A stretch of 64,000 nucleotides of DNA from Blastococcus saxobsidens (GTDB taxonomy: Bacteria > Actinomycetota > Actinomycetes > Mycobacteriales > Geodermatophilaceae): assembly GCF_010682065.1 (NCBI RefSeq), contig NZ_JAAGWG010000007.1:62001-126000 (forward strand), in the 5' to 3' direction. The position numbers and the translations under genes are program-made. Shown here piece by piece: positions 61,133 to 64,000 of this stretch (within the stretch, counting starts at the first letter, position 1; each line of letters opens with the position of its first letter). Below the pieces are notes generated by a model. It saw only the letters and a list, made by a program, of their open reading frames with translations, did not search any database and was not told the origin of the DNA.

Positions 61133-62155
61133 TCAGCAGGACTCGGGCGTCCGACCGGCGCGCAGGTCCGCGAGCGCCTGCAGGGCGTCGTCGAGGGTGG
61201 CCACCTTGGCCATGGGGACGCCGGTGTCGGGCGCGGCCGCCGCCTCGGCGCAGTTCCCGGCCGGCACGAGGAACAGCTCGGCCCCGATGTCCCGCGCGGC
61301 CGCCATCTTCAGCGCGATGCCGCCGATCGGCCCGACGGCCCCCTGCAGGTCGATGGTGCCCGTGCCGGCCACGGCCTTCCCGCCGGTGAGGTCCTGCTCC
61401 CCGACGAGGTCGAGGATGCCGAGCGTCAGCATGAGGCCGGCGGAGGGGCCGCCCACGTCGGCCACCTGGATGTCGACGTCGAAGGGCGCCGAGGGCTGGT
61501 CGAGCACCGACACCCCGAGCAGGGACCCCGACCGGTCCTCGGCCGCCATGGTGGTGATCGTCGTCGTGCCCGGCTCGCCCAGCCGGGTGTAGGCCACCGG
61601 GACCGTGGTGCCGGGCGGGATGTCGGCGAGCACCCCGGCCAGGACCTCGGAGTCCGGCACCGGCCGCCCGTCGACCAACTCCAGCGCGTCGCCCTCCTCC
61701 AGGCGCCCCTCGGACGGTGAGTCCTCGGGCAGCGCCCGGACGACGACCTTCTGCGGGAAGCCCAGCTCGCCGAGCGCGACGCTCTCGGCGGCCTGCTCGG
61801 AGGTGATGAACGCCTGGCGGTTGACCTTGCGGGTCTCCTCCTCGCTGCGGTCCGGCGGGTACACCGACTCCTCGGGGACGACGGCGACCTCGTCGTCGAA
61901 CCACCCGCGCACCGCCTGCACGAGGCTCAGGCCACCTCGGCTGACGCCGACCGTGGTCAGGGTCAGGTCGCCCTCGACCTCGTTGGGCTCCCGCCCCTGC
62001 ACCGCGATGATGGGCTCGCCGTCGATGTCGCCGAGGGTGTTGAAGGTCGGCCCGGGCACCTGCGCCACGTACGGGACGGGGACCGTGGTGCCGAGCACGC
62101 CGAACACCAGAAGCAGCACAGCACCGAGGCTGAGGACGGCGATCCGACGGGTCAC
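61133..62155 (-). CDS. PDZ-domain Lon-like (S16) secreted/membrane protease
   Basis: A 340-residue protease with an N-terminal membrane anchor (IAVLSLGAVLLLVFGVLGTT). Residues about 125-215 are a PDZ domain (VRALPEDSPSEGRLEEGDAL). The C-terminal Lon-type domain has the catalytic dyad Ser238 (VGGPSAGLML) and Lys283 (GGIALKMAAA). Acts outside the membrane, by analogy with YlbL. GTG start 8 nt after a TAGGCT hexamer. Confidence 0.92.
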   Translation of the reverse strand: MTRRIAVLSLGAVLLLVFGVLGTTVPVPYVAQVPGPTFNTLGDIDGEPIIAVQGREPNEVEGDLTLTTVGVSRGGLSLVQAVRGWFDDEVAVVPEESVYPPDRSEEETRKVNRQAFITSEQAAESVALGELGFPQKVVVRALPEDSPSEGRLEEGDALELVDGRPVPDSEVLAGVLADIPPGTTVPVAYTRLGEPGTTTITTMAAEDRSGSLLGVSVLDQPSAPFDVDIQVADVGGPSAGLMLTLGILDLVGEQDLTGGKAVAGTGTIDLQGAVGPIGGIALKMAAARDIGAELFLVPAGNCAEAAAAPDTGVPMAKVATLDDALQALADLRAGRTPESC

Positions 62156-62163
62156 GAGGCGCG

Positions 62164-62169
62164 AGCCTA
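62164..62169 (-). promoter_or_regulatory. -10 hexamer for the PDZ protease
   Basis: TAGGCT on the minus strand, 8 nt before the GTG at 62155. Confidence 0.55.
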
Positions 62170-62252
62170 TGTCGCCGACCTGGGCGGCGCCGTCGGCCGG
62201 CTCCGTCCGCTCCCGGCGAAACGCTGGGCCCCCGGCGGGAAGATCACGCGTC

Positions 62253-62258
62253 TACCGT
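62253..62258 (+). promoter_or_regulatory. -10 hexamer for the DUF2342 gene
   Basis: TACCGT, 6 nt before the ATG at 62265. Confidence 0.55.
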
Positions 62259-62264
62259 GGACCC

Positions 62265-63614
62265 ATGAGCGACGTGCCCTTCGGATTCGGCCCGCCCGAC
62301 CGCGACCCCGAGCGCCGCGAGCCCGGTCGCGGAGACCAGGGCGGCGGTGACCCGTTCGGCCTGGGGGCGCTGTTCGGCGGCATCGCCGGCGGCGGCTCGC
62401 CGGAGGACGTGCTCGGGAAGATGCCGCTGTTCGCCGAGCTGCAGAAGCTCATGAACTGGTCGGGCGGCCCGGTCAACTGGGACCTCGCGCGGCAGGGCGC
62501 CATCAGCGGCCTGGCGGCGGGGCACCAGCCCGCGTCGGATCCCGAGCGGTCCGGTGCGGCCGAGGCGCTGCGGCTGGCCGACCTCTGGCTGGACCAGGTG
62601 ACCGAGCTGCCCTCGGGCATCGAGCGCACCGCCGCGTGGTCGCGCGTGGAGTGGGTGGAGCAGACCCTGCCCGCCTGGACCGCGCTGATCGACCCGCTCG
62701 CCGAGAAGGTCGTCGCCGCGATGACCAGCGCCCTCCCCCAGGAGGCGGCGATGTCGTTCGGGCCGATCGCCGGGATCATGGGCCGGATGGGTGGGCTGAT
62801 GTTCGGCGCCCAGGTCGGGCAGGCCATGGGCAAGCTCGCCGAGGAGGTGCTCACCAGCACCGACGTCGGGCTGCCGCTCGCACCGGCCGGCACGGGGGTG
62901 CTGGTGCCGCAGAACCTCGCCGCGTTCGCCGAGGGGCTGGACCGCCCGGCCGACGAGGTGCGGCTGTTCGTCGCGCTGCGCGAGGCGGCGTCCCAGCGGC
63001 TGTTCGCCCACGTGCCGTGGCTGCGCCAGCAGCTGCAGGACGCGGTGCACGCCTACGCCCGCGGGATCTCCATCGACCGCGAGGCCATCGAGCGCGGCAT
63101 CAACGAGGCGATGGCCGGGGGCATGGGCGGCATCGACCCCAGCGACCCCGAGAGCATCCAGCGGCTGCTGGGCAGCGGCGTCCTGGAGCCGGAGGAGACC
63201 CCCGAGCAGCAGATGGCACTGCGCCGCCTGGAGACCCTGCTCGCCCTGGTCGAGGGGTGGGTGGACACCGTCGTGGCGGCCGCGGCCGCCGACCGCCTGC
63301 CCGGGCACGGCGCGCTCGCCGAGACCATGCGTCGTCGGCGGGCCTCCGGCGGACCGGCCGAGCAGACCTTCGCCACCCTCGTCGGCCTCCAGCTGCGGCC
63401 GCGCCGGCTGCGGGACGCCGCCACCGTCTGGGGCGCCATGACGCAGCAGCACGGGGCCGAGGCCCGCGACGCCCTGTGGTCCCACCCCGACCTGCTGCCG
63501 ACGTCCGACGACCTGGACGAGCCGCTGGACTTCGTCGCCCGGCAGGGACTGGACGACGAGCTGCGGGCCCTCACCGCCGACGACGCCGAGCCGGAGAAGC
63601 CCGAGGACCAGTAA
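62265..63614 (+). CDS. DUF2342 (zincin-like) protein with altered metal motif
   Basis: A 449-residue protein of the DUF2342/zincin-like group. A Gly-rich N-terminus (1-45) precedes helical blocks ELQKLMNWSGGPVNWDLARQ, AMSFGPIAGIMGRMGGLMFG and QVGQAMGKLAEEVL. The position of the presumed HExxH zinc site reads REAASQRLFAHVPWLRQ, so a His is missing. Possibly catalytically inactive. Role unknown; divergent from the PDZ protease. Confidence 0.85.
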   Translation: MSDVPFGFGPPDRDPERREPGRGDQGGGDPFGLGALFGGIAGGGSPEDVLGKMPLFAELQKLMNWSGGPVNWDLARQGAISGLAAGHQPASDPERSGAAEALRLADLWLDQVTELPSGIERTAAWSRVEWVEQTLPAWTALIDPLAEKVVAAMTSALPQEAAMSFGPIAGIMGRMGGLMFGAQVGQAMGKLAEEVLTSTDVGLPLAPAGTGVLVPQNLAAFAEGLDRPADEVRLFVALREAASQRLFAHVPWLRQQLQDAVHAYARGISIDREAIERGINEAMAGGMGGIDPSDPESIQRLLGSGVLEPEETPEQQMALRRLETLLALVEGWVDTVVAAAAADRLPGHGALAETMRRRRASGGPAEQTFATLVGLQLRPRRLRDAATVWGAMTQQHGAEARDALWSHPDLLPTSDDLDEPLDFVARQGLDDELRALTADDAEPEKPEDQ

Positions 63615-63680
63615 GGCCCCGCCGCGAGCGGGTCACGTGCTGGAACGGCCCTCGGCAGGGCCCTGCAGGAGGGTCCTGCT
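63614..63680. repeat. Palindromic element copy 9 (likely bidirectional terminator)
   Basis: A diverged copy between convergent stops: CCCCGCCGCGAGCG core and GCAGGAGGGTCCTGC distal arm. Both flanking stop codons touch it. Confidence 0.65.
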
Positions 63681-64000
63681 TCAGTCGACGTCGTCGGGCG
63701 AGGTCTCCAGCCCGGCGGCACCGGCCGTGGCGGCGAGCTCCACGCCCTCGAGGAAGCCGCGCGCCCGCTCCGCCCGCGGATAGCGGGCGACCAGCGCCCA
63801 GAAGCGCTCGTCGTGGCCGGGCTCCAGCAGGTGCACCAGCTCGTGCACCAGCACGTAGTCCACGACGTAGTCGGGCATCGACTGCAGCCGGCTGGACAAC
63901 CGGATGCTGCGGTCGGCCGGGGTGCAGGAGCCCCAGCGGCGGTGCTGGTTGTCGACCCACCGGACGCTCGCCGGCTCGGCCAGCCCGTCCAGGTGGGCCG
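63681..64000 (-). CDS. YgjP/DUF45-type zinc metallopeptidase, partial
   Basis: The C-terminal 105 codons of a SprT/M48-like metallopeptidase; the 5' end is beyond the window. VRWVDNQHRRWGSCTPADRS (the family's WGSC region) precedes VDYVLVHELVHLLEPGHDER, where HELVH supplies the zinc His pair and catalytic Glu and the GHDERFW region the third ligand. The C-terminal tail is Ala/Glu-rich. Cellular role of actinobacterial members is unknown. Confidence 0.9.
   Translation of the reverse strand, partial: AHLDGLAEPASVRWVDNQHRRWGSCTPADRSIRLSSRLQSMPDYVVDYVLVHELVHLLEPGHDERFWALVARYPRAERARGFLEGVELAATAGAAGLETSPDDVD

Noticed and set aside
58774..61389. 871-codon plus-strand open frame opposite the UPF0182 gene
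   Set aside because: Composition is that of an antisense GC-rich shadow; the minus strand carries a well-known protein family with membrane segments.
1..64000. CRISPR arrays and rRNA genes
   Set aside because: No regularly spaced short direct repeats and no rRNA-like sequence were seen; the only RNA genes recognised are the two initiator tRNAs.

Overview
The window is high-GC, densely coded chromosomal DNA from an actinobacterium. Supporting markers are a fused 2-oxoglutarate decarboxylase, WhiB1, a SigR/RsrA redox switch, mycobacterial-type bL37, a nickel superoxide dismutase with its maturation protease, many GTG starts, and -10 hexamers placed only 6-9 nt before start codons. Gene content and the dispersed palindromic repeat suggest Geodermatophilaceae (Blastococcus/Modestobacter/Geodermatophilus); that placement is inference, as no search could be run.

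Layout. 1-6.6 kb: end of an ankyrin protein, kgd, a small kgd-linked gene, a decayed ATPase pseudogene, a membrane hydrolase and the 5' half of rtcB. 6.6-19.3 kb: a 12.7-kb mobile element inserted in the Asn-His-Phe codons of rtcB, flanked by a 9-bp direct repeat and carrying symmetric inverted 10-bp sites at its ends. Its left half is a four-gene recombinase module (two clear tyrosine recombinases, a large zinc-motif partner, a small TnpC-like protein). Its right half is a compositionally distinct cargo: a DNA methyltransferase, a small ORF with an apparent ATC start, a coiled-coil ABC/SMC-like ATPase, a protein of unknown family and a SIR2-domain protein, the last four coupled by 4-bp overlaps. 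This cargo is the best candidate for an undescribed (probably anti-phage) system.

19.3-31.5 kb: the 3' half of rtcB, a transporter and PLP decarboxylase pair, malic enzyme, a sugar epimerase, the divergent sodX/sodN pair, a GAF-PP2C phosphatase, the psd-pssA phospholipid operon, a HAD phosphatase and a lipid kinase. 31.6-37.7 kb: a block matching the Mycobacterium whiB1-pdtaS-TB7.3-rshA-sigH neighbourhood, with a degenerate biotin carboxylase, bL37, and a sigR gene with both a housekeeping-like and a SigR-type promoter.

37.8-64 kb: mostly housekeeping and metabolism. It includes a spermidine-synthase-like membrane protein, the SRAP protein, an aldehyde dehydrogenase, aroA, rsgA, hisN, a sugar kinase with an aldo/keto reductase, the transsulfuration pair cbs-metB, map, a P450-ferredoxin pair, two identical initiator tRNA genes with matching terminators, a UPF0182 membrane protein, a PDZ/Lon-like protease, a DUF2342 protein with an altered zinc motif and a partial YgjP-type metallopeptidase. 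Nine copies of a nested palindrome sit mostly on stop codons and probably serve as terminators.
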